Shown: positions 7,419 to 15,925 of the stretch, one piece after another
Layout of the letters: each line of letters starts with the position of its first letter
How positions within the stretch are numbered: the first letter of the stretch is position 1
From: RGIG6353 sp045660745
Lineage (GTDB): Bacteria; Bacillota; Clostridia; Oscillospirales; SIG627
Assembly: GCA_045660745.1 (NCBI GenBank)
Contig: JAZREJ010000022.1
Span: 1-64,000 of the forward strand
Direction of reading: 5' to 3'
Length of the DNA stretch: 64,000 nt
Program-made: the position numbers and the translations under genes
The notes under the pieces: generated by a model
The model's database searches: none
Told to the model about the DNA's origin: nothing
The model's input: the letters and a program-made list of their open reading frames with translations, nothing else

Positions 7419-8824
7419 TATTCAGCCTCCAATTTTGCACGCTCAACGTTCTTGAGATGCTCGTATTCGGTCTTTGCAAAATAATGATATCCGTTAGGAC
7501 GAGCGCACATATAATAATAGGTATGCTTGACACCGCTGTTATCTATAGAGCTCGGATACAGCGCGGCTATCATCGCATTTAGAGACGGGGAACAGATTGC
7601 AGAAGGCGGAAGTCCGTCGTGAGAATAGGTGCTGTAGGGACTGTCTGATGCCTTCATTTCATCAAGTGTCAATTCAGCTCGGCGCTCGGGATAGATATAA
7701 AGGTAAGTCGAGTCGCACTGGAGTCTTGGAAATGCACCCGAATTATTCAAGCGGTTATGATAGAGAGAAGATACAGTTTCATACTCGGAATCATATTTCG
7801 TCTCCATCTGAACAATAGCGGCAATATTTACTATATCATCAACCTTCATGCCAAGCTCGTCGCATCGCTCATAATAAGCCTCCTCGAACCTTCTGTTGAA
7901 GGTGGAAAGTAGCTTTGCTATAATATCAGTCTCGGGTGAATCGGTATAAAAATCGTAGGTGTCGGGATAGAGGTATCCTTCAAGCACATAAATTCTTCCG
8001 TCCTTAAAGCCACCTGCTTTTTCTGTCTCCTGAAGCTGCTTTAAGAAAGGATAGTCCATATCATATAAGAGAGAGGAGGATATCGCTTCCCTGAAGCCCT
8101 CCTTTGTGCCCACCCCGTTTTCAACAAAGATATCTATCATCTCGTCTGCCGAAAGACCCTCGGGGAAGGTTATGCGAACTATCTCTCTGGGAGGTGCTTT
8201 CTTGGAGAAGGTATAGATTATCTCATCATAATTAAGGTTTGCAAGAATGGTATATTCGCCCGGCTCAAGCTCCTGCTCATTGTTGCTTCCGCGGTTTTTA
8301 AAGCTATTGTATATTCTAAAAACAAAAGGATAGTCAATTACCCCCTTTTTTTCAAGCTCACTTGCAAGCTGGCGGAAGGTTGTTTGCTCTGTTACCGTTA
8401 TCGTTACCTCTTTGCCATCCTTGACAAAGGCAAAAACGTCATTTGCAACGGTAATTCCTATATAGGAAATTATAATTGAAGCACAAACGACAAACACTAT
8501 ATACGCCACGGATTTCCACAGTGCGGAAAGTGCGTGACGCTTGTCAGAGGAATCCTTTTCCTCCTCTTCTTCAAGCGCAGCTACCTTTACAGGCTCTTTC
8601 TTCTCGGGCTCAAGGTCAGACTCAATTTTTCGTGGTTCGGAAGAAATGATCTCATCCGTAACAGTAGGCATGTCGACACGTGTCTTGCCCTCGTCCTCAA
8701 TTACAGGGTGAGTCTGAATCTCTTCTGCATTATTAACGTTGCGACGAGCACGAAACGGACGCTTCTCGCCGCCGTATATCTGTACGTCCTTTTCACCGTT
8801 TTTCTTTTCTGTATTGTTATTCAT
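7418..8824 (-). CDS. mltG: Endolytic murein transglycosylase MltG (YceG-like)
   Basis: 468 aa. A cytoplasmic, charged N-terminal part of about 120 residues is followed by one membrane helix (WKSVAYIVFVVCASIIISYI, about 106-128) and an extracytoplasmic YceG domain. The catalytic glutamate region reads NIAAIVQMETKYDSEYETVSSLYHNRL and is followed by LQCDSTYLY, matching the family pattern of an E-T pair and NRL. The enzyme cleaves nascent glycan strands and sets their length during elongation. AAGGAG precedes the ATG. The long basic/acidic cytoplasmic tail is common in Clostridia. Confidence 0.92.
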   Translation of the reverse strand: MNNNTEKKNGEKDVQIYGGEKRPFRARRNVNNAEEIQTHPVIEDEGKTRVDMPTVTDEIISSEPRKIESDLEPEKKEPVKVAALEEEEEKDSSDKRHALSALWKSVAYIVFVVCASIIISYIGITVANDVFAFVKDGKEVTITVTEQTTFRQLASELEKKGVIDYPFVFRIYNSFKNRGSNNEQELEPGEYTILANLNYDEIIYTFSKKAPPREIVRITFPEGLSADEMIDIFVENGVGTKEGFREAISSSLLYDMDYPFLKQLQETEKAGGFKDGRIYVLEGYLYPDTYDFYTDSPETDIIAKLLSTFNRRFEEAYYERCDELGMKVDDIVNIAAIVQMETKYDSEYETVSSLYHNRLNNSGAFPRLQCDSTYLYIYPERRAELTLDEMKASDSPYSTYSHDGLPPSAICSPSLNAMIAALYPSSIDNSGVKHTYYYMCARPNGYHYFAKTEYEHLKNVERAKLEAE

Positions 8825-8833
8825 CGCTTCTCC

Positions 8834-9796
8834 TTAAATCATTTCAAGCGTTATAAACACGAATACTGCCACTGTCAAAAGTATCGTGGGAGACAAAAAT
8901 GCTTCCCATACACCGACCTTTTTATCAACAGACTCGTTTTTGGCATCCTTGTCCACCTTGCCGGCCTTAGCAAGTCTTTTTACCGCATCAGCGCGACTTC
9001 CTTCGAGTGTTCCCTCATCATATTCCCATGCCTTTCTTTCGTAGATGGACTGCAAGCAAGAGACGGTAAAATAGAGAGCTATCAAAAATGCGGTTGAAAG
9101 AAGGAACATAAGCACCACCGAGTTTTCCACGCTGTCAAGAAATCCGTTGATGAAATCGGAAAAGTTAATGGTGGCAAAATTCGAAAACATATGAATCACT
9201 ACCGCAGGTATCGCGGAACGTGTAACGTAGGTTATAAGTCCGAACACAAATCCGCCCCAAAAATATGACGGGAAAGCGGAAATTGAAAAATGAAGCATTG
9301 CAAAAAACACTGAGCTTATAGCTATTGCCCATATACCGCGGCAGGAAGAATATTCACTGAGCAACACTGAACGGAAGAGCATTTCCTCAGCAAGTGCGGG
9401 AATGATAATATAGCAAAGTATAACAAAGAGGCTTTCGGTTTCGGGAATCGTCTGAACCGTAAGGTTTATCTCGGATGCATTTGACGGCACCGACCCGAAA
9501 TACATGAAAAATATCATTCCCAGAACGTAAAGGAAAAATGCCGATATTACAAACGGAAGGTCCGAGAGAGACATAAAACGAGCACCTGTTGACTTTATCA
9601 TATCCATACCGCGTATTTTGCAGTAAAATGCGGCAGGTATCATATAAACGAAAAGCTCAAGTATCATTGCGGTAAAAAACAGGTCGTCGCTTCCGCGCTC
9701 GGCGGTTATTTCAAGAAGCTTTCCCGAGGTTCCGAGAAGTATCATAACAACGGTGACGTATATCGGAGCTGTAAATATTGCGTTATTCTTTTTCAC
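8834..9796 (-). CDS. CPBP family intramembrane metalloprotease
   Basis: About 320 aa, polytopic. The CAAX-protease/bacteriocin-processing (CPBP, Abi) signature is complete: EEMLFRSVLL with the EExxxR motif, HFSISAF for the HxxxF motif, and a third His in the VIHMFSN stretch. Substrates of bacterial CPBP proteins are mostly unknown. I chose the GTG at 9796 (VKKNNAIF) because AAGGGAG lies 12 bp upstream and because a start further up would overlap the preceding gene by more than 100 bp. The overlap is then 14 bp. Confidence 0.8.
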   Translation of the reverse strand: MKKNNAIFTAPIYVTVVMILLGTSGKLLEITAERGSDDLFFTAMILELFVYMIPAAFYCKIRGMDMIKSTGARFMSLSDLPFVISAFFLYVLGMIFFMYFGSVPSNASEINLTVQTIPETESLFVILCYIIIPALAEEMLFRSVLLSEYSSCRGIWAIAISSVFFAMLHFSISAFPSYFWGGFVFGLITYVTRSAIPAVVIHMFSNFATINFSDFINGFLDSVENSVVLMFLLSTAFLIALYFTVSCLQSIYERKAWEYDEGTLEGSRADAVKRLAKAGKVDKDAKNESVDKKVGVWEAFLSPTILLTVAVFVFITLEMI

Positions 9797-10373
9797 CCGT
9801 ATAATACACTCCCTTCTCGGTAATGACTGCATCGCAAGCGGCATCGTATCTTCCGTGAGGAAGCTCTTCCACAAAAAGCTCTTCAAAGGAAAAACCGATC
9901 CTCACGGTATTAAACCTTGAAAGATATCTGTCATAGTATCCCTTGCCGTACCCGAGCCTATACCCGTGTCTGTCGAATGCAAGTGCGGGGATAACACACA
10001 CTGTCGGAGTATTACCTTTATATTCCTCACATTTCTCACACGGCTCGGGAGCAGAAAATTTTCCCTTTACAAGCTGATTTTTATCCGTAATATACCTAAA
10101 CGTCATATGACCGTTATCGAAGCAAACGGGAAGTGCAAGACGCTTACCGTCCGAAAGTATTCTGTCAACCATCGCACGCGTTCTTACCTCGCGGTTAATG
10201 GAAAGATATAAAAGCACTGTCTCGGCGTTTTTGTAAATTTCGCTTTCAAAGAAAATATCCGCTATCTTCTCGGACGCTTCCCTGTGATAAGTGTCCTCTA
10301 TTGCCGCACGACGGGAAGAAAAAGTACGCCTCAAGGCGTTCTTTTCATCTCTCAAAGAAACCTTTTTTGTCAT
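9783..10373 (-). CDS. 5-formyltetrahydrofolate cyclo-ligase
   Basis: 196 aa. Converts 5-formyl-THF to 5,10-methenyl-THF with ATP, returning a storage folate to one-carbon metabolism. The family pattern is visible: LRRTFSSRRAAI at the N terminus, TVCVIPALAFDRHGYRLGYGKGYYDRYL for the substrate/phosphate-binding loop, and a C-terminal IGFSFEEL. The ATG at 10373 lies two bases from the DJ-1 stop, so translational coupling is likely. The Shine-Dalgarno sequence is weak. Confidence 0.9.
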   Translation of the reverse strand: MTKKVSLRDEKNALRRTFSSRRAAIEDTYHREASEKIADIFFESEIYKNAETVLLYLSINREVRTRAMVDRILSDGKRLALPVCFDNGHMTFRYITDKNQLVKGKFSAPEPCEKCEEYKGNTPTVCVIPALAFDRHGYRLGYGKGYYDRYLSRFNTVRIGFSFEELFVEELPHGRYDAACDAVITEKGVYYTGEKE

Positions 10374-10374
10374 T

Positions 10375-10923
10375 TCAGTAAACCATAGCAAGTCTGAGTC
10401 TGTCTGTATCCTGTCTTGAAAACAGTTTATCCATGAGCGCAAATCCGAAATCAGCGGCTGTGCCCGCCCCCTCGGAGGTTATGAAGTTGCCGTCAAATAC
10501 CACCTTGTCGTTCTTGTATTTTACGCCTTTTTCAATAAGTTCACCCGCAAGACTCGGGTAGCATGTGGCACGGCGCTTTGTGAGAAGACCCATTTCTCCG
10601 AGCACTGTAGGTGCCGCGCATATTGCGGCAATATATCCGCCGCGCTCATTCACCGAAAGAATGATATCACGAAGCGCTTCACTCGCCTTAAGATTTTCGG
10701 TGCCCTTTGCCCCTCCCGGAAGAATTATCATATCAGCCGCATCAGCATCGACCTCTGCAATATCCATATCTGCCATAACGCTTATTCCGTGAGCTCCCTC
10801 AACGCGCAGTCCGTCGCCCTTTACCGAAACCGTCTTGATATCGGCTCCTGCACGGCGGAGTATATCAAGAGGAGTTATAGCCTCTATTTCTTCAAAGCCT
10901 TCTGCCAAAAATAAATATATCAT
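10375..10923 (-). CDS. DJ-1/PfpI family protein (YajL/ThiJ-like)
   Basis: 182 aa. Class I glutamine-amidotransferase-like fold of the DJ-1 group: MIYLFLAEGFEEIEAITPLD with the conserved Glu, IILPGGAKGTENLK, and the nucleophilic elbow AAICAAPTVL carrying the reactive Cys. TSEGAGTAADFGFAL is the family C-terminal signature. Proposed roles are protein deglycation or redox stress protection; the exact activity is debated. The ATG at 10923 is preceded by AGAGG. Confidence 0.9.
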   Translation of the reverse strand: MIYLFLAEGFEEIEAITPLDILRRAGADIKTVSVKGDGLRVEGAHGISVMADMDIAEVDADAADMIILPGGAKGTENLKASEALRDIILSVNERGGYIAAICAAPTVLGEMGLLTKRRATCYPSLAGELIEKGVKYKNDKVVFDGNFITSEGAGTAADFGFALMDKLFSRQDTDRLRLAMVY

Positions 10924-10937
10924 AATTTTTACCTCTC

Positions 10938-11648
10938 TTACATTATCAATGTTGAACAGCCCATCTTCCATACACACTTTTTGCGAAGCACATCGACGAG
11001 CTCGTCGCCTGTCCTTATAGGGTTTTCGGTCAAGAGTGCGCAAAGCTGTCCGTCATCTGCATGGTGGTAGTCACTGCCGCAAATGGCGAGAAGATGTTTT
11101 TCCTCTGCATATCGTGCCGCCACGCCTACTCTTGAATTGTGTCTTATATTAAGATTATATACCTCTATTCCGTCAAGAAGCCCACAAGGGGCAAGGGTTA
11201 TTCCGTTTCGGAATGGATGCGCCTGATATATAAGAGAATTTTCAGTCTTGTAATTATTTACAAAATCCTTAAGACTTCTCGTCTTATTTATCTCAAACGT
11301 CCTGTAAAAATCCGCATCCGGTCCGTAAAAAAGGAAATCGTTGATGTCACCCGGGAATCTGAGCTCGGAAGCGAATATAACGGTAACTCCGTGCTTTTCG
11401 CCTTCGCTCCTTGCTATCTCAAACTCTCGCTCGTGAAGGTCGATTACGTCCTTCAGTTCAGCGTCATCATTGATAACTCCAAAGTCGAAGTGATTCGTTA
11501 TAACAAGTGTCGAATAATCCGCCTCGGCAAACTGTCTGACAGCTATCTCGGGAGCAACGCTTGAACAGCCCGATACGCCCGATGTGTGGAAATGCAGTTC
11601 TGTCTTGTATTTGTATTTTTCGTTTAGTTCTTTTAAAAAATCCTTCAT
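10938..11648 (-). CDS. PHP domain metal-dependent phosphoesterase
   Basis: 236 aa. The PHP fold is shown by TELHFHTSGVSGCSSV (HxH motif), VITNHFDF, an E in IFASELRFPG, QAHPFRNG and GSDYHHAD. These supply the usual cluster of metal-binding His, Asp and Glu residues. Related proteins hydrolyse phosphoesters such as nucleoside 3',5'-bisphosphates or histidinol phosphate; the substrate here is not known. GAGGA precedes the ATG. It sits seven bases after the upstream GNAT gene in the same operon. Confidence 0.85.
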   Translation of the reverse strand: MKDFLKELNEKYKYKTELHFHTSGVSGCSSVAPEIAVRQFAEADYSTLVITNHFDFGVINDDAELKDVIDLHEREFEIARSEGEKHGVTVIFASELRFPGDINDFLFYGPDADFYRTFEINKTRSLKDFVNNYKTENSLIYQAHPFRNGITLAPCGLLDGIEVYNLNIRHNSRVGVAARYAEEKHLLAICGSDYHHADDGQLCALLTENPIRTGDELVDVLRKKCVWKMGCSTLIM

Positions 11649-11655
11649 TGCGTCC

Positions 11656-12408
11656 TCAGTTCATAAGATAGTTTAAAACAGGTTTTTCACGCTCGCCGAA
11701 TTCCGAATCAAGTCCTATTCCGAGGTCAAGGAGCACGGCACTTCTTTCGTAATGAACAAGCTCAAACGAAGGAGCGTTTCCGTCGGGGTCGCACACGTCG
11801 TACATAATGTACCTTCCGTTCTTTTTAGCAAAAGCAAAATAACCGTTTTCAAAACCGAAGAACCGATGCTCAGCAGTGCTTTCAAGAAACATTTCGCGGC
11901 TTTCAAGGAGGAATGCTCCCTTCTTGCTTCGCTTATACGCAGCTAGACGCCTTTCCCAAGCCTCCTCCGATGATATCTCGTCAAGGTCAAGACTCGACAT
12001 AAGGTATTCGGTCTTTCTGAACGGGGAAGTATATCCGAACTTGCGGTAAAGGGAAAAGAGTCCCTCAGTCTCGGGAATGGCAAGCACAAACTTGTACTTG
12101 CGGGTTTCAAGCTTTTCCGCAAGCTCCTCGTGAAGAACCGAAAAATGTCCCGCATTACGTTCGGTAAGCTTTGTTGCAACACCGTAAAGATATGCACCCT
12201 TATAAACACGTCGGCGATATTTAAGCTTTACGTCCATCCAAAAAAGCATTGCGACAAGAGTGTTGCCGTCATAACGCAGAAGAGTCTTTGAGGGACGATA
12301 AAACTTATCAAAAAAAACGTTGACGAACTCTGTATCCGCGGGAAACGCCTCAAGCCAGAGTGCCTTCATATCGGAAATACGCGCTTTTGAGCCTCTTAAT
12401 ATCCTCAC
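11656..12408 (-). CDS. GNAT family acetyltransferase (two-part, Eis-like N-terminal region)
   Basis: 250 aa. The N terminus resembles GNATs of the Eis type: DMKALWLEAFPADTEFVNVFF, then a cofactor-site region GAYLYGVATKLTERNAGHFSVLHEELAEKL and FSLYRKFGYT. The C-terminal half is not recognised. It starts with GTG at 12408 preceded by AGGAGG at 8 bp spacing. It is the first gene of the operon 12408-5665, directly downstream of a near-consensus promoter. Confidence 0.8.
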   Translation of the reverse strand: MRILRGSKARISDMKALWLEAFPADTEFVNVFFDKFYRPSKTLLRYDGNTLVAMLFWMDVKLKYRRRVYKGAYLYGVATKLTERNAGHFSVLHEELAEKLETRKYKFVLAIPETEGLFSLYRKFGYTSPFRKTEYLMSSLDLDEISSEEAWERRLAAYKRSKKGAFLLESREMFLESTAEHRFFGFENGYFAFAKKNGRYIMYDVCDPDGNAPSFELVHYERSAVLLDLGIGLDSEFGEREKPVLNYLMN

Positions 12409-12440
12409 GACTTACTCCTCCTGTTACAATACTTCATTAT

Positions 12441-12469
12441 ATTATACACCTTTTGGCATTCACTGTCAA
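12441..12469 (-). promoter_or_regulatory. Strong promoter of the minus-strand operon 12408-5665
   Basis: On the minus strand: TTGACA (12469-12464), 17-bp spacer, TATAAT (12446-12441), a perfect consensus. It drives eight genes and is divergent from the rplJ promoter 50 bp away. Confidence 0.8.
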
Positions 12470-12518
12470 TCACACAAGGGGGATTTTTGCTATTTTTTAA
12501 ATTTTTTTCAAAAAACAC

Positions 12519-12547
12519 TTGACAAACACCCCTTCACCCGTTATAAT
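12519..12547 (+). promoter_or_regulatory. Consensus promoter of rplJ-rplL
   Basis: TTGACA at 12519-12524, 17-bp spacer, TATAAT at 12542-12547. This perfect sigma-A promoter stands directly upstream of the L10 leader. Confidence 0.85.
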
Positions 12548-12553
12548 ACTCAC

Positions 12554-12701
12554 GTTGACCAAAGACAGCAGGTGACGGAAAACCGTCATAATATTCGCCT
12601 GCCGAGGAAAGCGCAGAAATTTAATTGTGGATTTATGCTCTTTTGTCGGATACGGCGAAAGGGCTTTCTTTATTTTATTTTTACCCGGAGGTGAATCACG
12701 A
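12554..12701 (+). ncRNA. Ribosomal protein L10 leader (autoregulatory mRNA leader)
   Basis: The roughly 150-nt untranslated leader contains the GCAGGTGACGG ... CCTGCCGAGG pairing and conserved loop sequence seen in L10 leaders of Bacillota, and it ends at the rplJ Shine-Dalgarno GGAGGTG. In known cases the L10(L12)4 complex binds this leader to repress its own operon. The call rests on motif recognition by eye. Confidence 0.75.
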
Positions 12702-13232
12702 ATGGCAAGTGAAAAGATACTTGCAGGAAAAAAGGCGGCAGTTGCTGATCTTTCCGAAAAGGTAAAGGCAAGTGCAGCAGGCGTTCTCGTTGACTACTCC
12801 AAGACAACCGTTGAAGACGATACAGCTCTCAGAAAAGAGCTTACCCGTGCAGGCGTTTCTTATAAGGTAGTTAAGAACACTCAGCTTCGTTATGTATTTG
12901 ATGAAGTTGGTTATCCCGAACTCAAGGCACACCTTGAAGGTATGACCGCTATCGCATACTCTGACGACCCCATCGCTCCTGCTAAAATCCTTTCCAAGTT
13001 TGCTAAGGAACACGCAGACTACACTATCAAAGCAGGTTACATCGACGGCGCTGCTATTGACGCCGCAGGTGTAGAAGACCTCGCAAGCATTCCTTCCAAG
13101 GAAGGTCTTATTGCAAAGCTTCTCGGAAGCATCCAGAGCCCCCTCTATGGACTTGCTTATGTATTGCAGGGCAAGATCGACAAGGAGAACGGCGGCGCAG
13201 AGGAAGCACCCGCAGAAACTCCCGCAGAGTAA
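12702..13232 (+). CDS. rplJ: 50S ribosomal protein L10
   Basis: 176 aa. L10 forms the base of the ribosomal stalk, binding 23S rRNA through its N-terminal domain and L7/L12 dimers through its C-terminal helix. VDYSKTTVEDDTALRKELTRAGVSYKVVKNTQLRY is the family core. The ATG at 12702 follows GGAGGTG at the usual distance; the extra in-frame codons upstream lie in the leader RNA. The usual partners rplK-rplA and rpoBC are not adjacent, so this is a stand-alone stalk operon. Confidence 0.96.
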   Translation: MASEKILAGKKAAVADLSEKVKASAAGVLVDYSKTTVEDDTALRKELTRAGVSYKVVKNTQLRYVFDEVGYPELKAHLEGMTAIAYSDDPIAPAKILSKFAKEHADYTIKAGYIDGAAIDAAGVEDLASIPSKEGLIAKLLGSIQSPLYGLAYVLQGKIDKENGGAEEAPAETPAE

Positions 13233-13304
13233 TTTTTATTTATTATTTTGCACACTACAGCGTAATACACGCAACAAATTAATTATTTTCGGAGGTACAT
13301 GAAA

Positions 13305-13682
13305 ATGGCTACAGAAAAGACAACCAACATTCTTGAAGAAATTAAAGCACTTACTATTCTTGAACTCGCAGATCTCGTTAAGGCTCTTGAGGAAGAGTTC
13401 GGCGTATCCGCAGCTCCCGTTGCAGTTGCAGCAGCTCCCGCTGACGGCGCAGCTCCCGCAGCTGAAGAGAAGTCTGAGTACGACGTAATCCTCGCTGCAG
13501 CAGGCGACAGCAAGCTCGGCGTTATCAAGGTAGTTCGTGAGATCACTGGTCTCGGTCTTAAGGAAGCTAAGGAGCTCGTTGATACCGCTCCCAAGCCCGT
13601 TAAGACAGGCGTTGACAAGGCTCAGGCTGAAGAGATCAAGGCTGCTCTTACCGCTGCTGGCGCTACTGTTGAAGTTAAATAA
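13305..13682 (+). CDS. rplL: 50S ribosomal protein L7/L12
   Basis: 125 aa. The N-terminal dimerisation helix (ILEEIKALTILELADLVKALEEEFGV), an Ala/Pro-rich hinge (about 38-55) and the C-terminal globular domain with GVIKVVREITGLGLKEAKELVD are all present. The domain recruits translation factors. ATG 13305 was chosen because GGAGG lies nine bases upstream; the in-frame ATG at 13299 is too close to the Shine-Dalgarno. It follows rplJ by 72 bp and is followed by a strong terminator. Confidence 0.96.
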   Translation: MATEKTTNILEEIKALTILELADLVKALEEEFGVSAAPVAVAAAPADGAAPAAEEKSEYDVILAAAGDSKLGVIKVVREITGLGLKEAKELVDTAPKPVKTGVDKAQAEEIKAALTAAGATVEVK

Positions 13683-13704
13683 AGAAAAACTTTTGTCAAC
13701 ACTC

Positions 13705-13738
13705 AAAGGACAACCGTTTGGTTGTCCTTTTTGTTTTT
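13705..13738 (+). terminator. Terminator of rplJ-rplL
   Basis: An 11-bp stem (13705-13715 with 13720-13730) is followed by TTGTTTTT. Confidence 0.88.
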
Positions 13739-13848
13739 GTGAAATTGCAGGCATTTACGCGAAATTTTGCATATTTTCAAAAGTACACCAATATCGGATA
13801 AATGAAGAGCCATGCGAGGAACGTTCAAACACTTTTTAAAATCTACCA

Positions 13849-13877
13849 TTGACAATTTTCTAAAGTTGTATTAAAAT
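13849..13877 (+). promoter_or_regulatory. Promoter of galE
   Basis: TTGACA at 13849-13854, 17-bp spacer, TAAAAT at 13872-13877, about 40 bp before the galE start. Confidence 0.7.
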
Positions 13878-13918
13878 ATATGGAGAATATTTCCCACAAT
13901 TTGCAGAAAGGACTACTT

Positions 13919-14917
13919 ATGGCTATACTTATCACAGGAGCAACCGGTTACATAGGCTCACACACGGTTGTTGAACTCATAAATAAAGGCTATGACACAG
14001 TACTCGTTGACAATCTTTACAATTCCGACATCTCGGTCCTTGATAAAATAGAAAAAATAACAGGAACAAGACCGAAGTTCTACGAGCTTGATGTTGCAAT
14101 TCGCGAAAACGTTGAAAAAATATTTGACGAAAACAAGATAGATGCCGTAATTCACTTTGCGGGACTTAAGGCGGTTGGCGAGTCATGTACAATGCCCGCA
14201 CTATATTACTATAACAACATTGCCTCTGCAATGGCAACAGCCGACGTTGCAGAGCGTCACGGATGCTATAATATAATTTTCTCTTCCTCCGCAACCGTTT
14301 ACGGCGAACCAAAGAGCGTTCCGATAACCGAAGACTTTCCTCTCCACACCTCGAACCCTTACGGCGAAAGTAAGCTTCTTATCGAAAACCTTTACCGAGA
14401 TCTTTACCGCTGGAACAACAAGTGGAATATAACCCTTCTCAGATATTTCAACCCCATCGGCTCTCATGATTCGGGACTTCTCGGAGATGACCCGAACGGA
14501 ATTCCGAATAACCTTATGCCCTACATTGCAAGAGTAGCATCCGGTGACCTTGAAAGACTCAACGTATTTGGCAACGATTATCCCACAAGAGACGGCACGG
14601 GAGTGCGTGACTATATCCACGTTGTCGATCTTGCGCTCGGTCACATCGCTGCACTTGAAAAAATGACCTCTCCCGGTATACACACCTATAATCTTGGCAC
14701 AGGCAAGGGCTACAGTGTTCTTGAGATAGTCGAGGCTTTTGAAAAGGTCAACGGAATAAAGATACCCTACGTTATCACCGACAGACGCCCCGGTGACATT
14801 CCCGAATATTTTGCTGACCCATCCAAGGCAGAACGCGAGCTCGGATGGAAAGCCCTGCGTGACGTTGAAGATATGTGCCGCACGGCATGGAAGTTTATAG
14901 AAAACTCAAAAAAATAA
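13919..14917 (+). CDS. galE: UDP-glucose 4-epimerase
   Basis: 332 aa extended short-chain dehydrogenase. Interconverts UDP-glucose and UDP-galactose with bound NAD. TGATGYIGSHT is the NAD-binding loop, SSSATVYGEP supplies the catalytic Ser, and NPYGESK the YxxxK pair. The sequence RYFNPIGSH and the GDIPEYFADPSKAERELGW tail are GalE-like. ATG 13919 is preceded by AAAGGA. An upstream in-frame ATG overlaps the -10 region and is rejected. Confidence 0.95.
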   Translation: MAILITGATGYIGSHTVVELINKGYDTVLVDNLYNSDISVLDKIEKITGTRPKFYELDVAIRENVEKIFDENKIDAVIHFAGLKAVGESCTMPALYYYNNIASAMATADVAERHGCYNIIFSSSATVYGEPKSVPITEDFPLHTSNPYGESKLLIENLYRDLYRWNNKWNITLLRYFNPIGSHDSGLLGDDPNGIPNNLMPYIARVASGDLERLNVFGNDYPTRDGTGVRDYIHVVDLALGHIAALEKMTSPGIHTYNLGTGKGYSVLEIVEAFEKVNGIKIPYVITDRRPGDIPEYFADPSKAERELGWKALRDVEDMCRTAWKFIENSKK

Positions 14918-14929
14918 CAGGAGACTGTA

Positions 14930-15493
14930 ATGAAAAAGACGATTCTGGCATTTCTTGTGCTGTCGCTTATCCTTGTTTTTTCCTCATGCTCAGAGGAAGA
15001 GAGCAAAGGTGGAACGATGGCAGATCACATAGATATTGAAACTTTGGAAAAAGACTCACTTAATATATCCATCGAAGTGCCGGAAAAATGGGTCGAATCA
15101 TCCTCAAGCTACTATGGTACCGAAGTAAGACACTATATGTCGCTTCTTGAAGGCACAAAGGACAGCTTTGCGGAGAGTATTTCGGTCACTGCAGAAAAGC
15201 TTCCGAAGGACGGAACGCTCAAGACATACGTTGAAAGCAACGTGAATGCGCTTGAGATAACCTTTACCGATTTCGAGATACTTTCCCCCGTAACCGAGCT
15301 TAAGGTTGGAGAGTATGACGGTGCAAACGTTGTCTTTTCCTATTCTGCGGGTACCTTTGACATTGTTATCGACCAATCTTTTGTTGTGATAGACGGCACG
15401 GCTTATATAATCATGTGCAATGCAACCACCCACTCCTATGATGACTTTAAGGATATTTTTGTAAAAGCACGCGAAACTTTTAAAATAAACTAA
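14930..15493 (+). CDS. Small exported lipoprotein of unknown function
   Basis: 187 aa. Signal peptide MKKTILAFLVLSLILVFSSC gives a lipoprotein cleavage site at Cys 20. The mature part (SIEVPEKWVESSSSYYG... YVIDGTAYIIMCNATTHSYDDFKDIFVKARETFKI) resembles the PsbP/DcrB-like fold: a PEKW-type opening and a C-terminal surface strand-helix unit. It is 12 bp downstream of galE with its own AGGAG, so it is probably cotranscribed. I cannot assign a function. Confidence 0.7.
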   Translation: MKKTILAFLVLSLILVFSSCSEEESKGGTMADHIDIETLEKDSLNISIEVPEKWVESSSSYYGTEVRHYMSLLEGTKDSFAESISVTAEKLPKDGTLKTYVESNVNALEITFTDFEILSPVTELKVGEYDGANVVFSYSAGTFDIVIDQSFVVIDGTAYIIMCNATTHSYDDFKDIFVKARETFKIN

Positions 15494-15500
15494 AAAACTA

Positions 15501-15529
15501 TTGACAAAACTTTATTTTGGTGTTAGAAT
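15501..15529 (+). promoter_or_regulatory. Promoter of the rplU operon
   Basis: TTGACA at 15501-15506, 17-bp spacer, TAGAAT at 15524-15529. Confidence 0.75.
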
Positions 15530-15535
15530 AATATG

Positions 15536-15610
15536 CCGCATATTGTGGGTTTTTAAACACCTTCGGGTTACCTGCCGTAGCGAGTCATAAAAGAAAGTGA
15601 GGTGCTTTTC
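15536..15610 (+). ncRNA. Ribosomal protein L21 leader
   Basis: The short leader contains the L21-leader signature block ACCTTCGGGTTACCTGCCG, then TAGCGAGTC and the GTGAGGTGC that merges with the ribosome-binding site. This element precedes rplU-prp-rpmA in many Bacillota and is thought to bind L21 for feedback control. Identified by motif recognition. Confidence 0.8.
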
Positions 15611-15925
15611 GTGTTTGCAGTTATCAAAACAGGCGGAAAGCAGTACAAGGTTCAGGAAGGCGATATCCTTTTCATTGAGAAGCTTAATGCTGAAGACGGC
15701 GCCGAGGTTATTTTCGACGAAGTTTTAGCTCTTTCCGATGGAGAATCATTTGTTGCCGGCACTCCCCTTGTAAACGGTTCTTCCGTTAAGGCAACCGTTA
15801 TCAAGAACGGCAAAGGCAAGAAGGTCGAAGTCTTCAAGTACAAACCCAAAAAGGGCGAGAAGAAGAAGATCGGTCATAGACAGCCTTACACCAAGGTACA
15901 GATTGAGAAGATCGTAAAGGCATGA
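15611..15925 (+). CDS. rplU: 50S ribosomal protein L21
   Basis: 104 aa, the normal length. FAVIKTGGKQYKVQEGD at the N terminus and KKIGHRQPYTKVQIEKI at the C terminus are diagnostic. The GTG at 15611 is preceded by GAGG at 8 bp; an earlier in-frame GTG at 15602 lies within that ribosome-binding region. It overlaps the next gene, prp, by four bases. Confidence 0.96.
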   Translation: MFAVIKTGGKQYKVQEGDILFIEKLNAEDGAEVIFDEVLALSDGESFVAGTPLVNGSSVKATVIKNGKGKKVEVFKYKPKKGEKKKIGHRQPYTKVQIEKIVKA

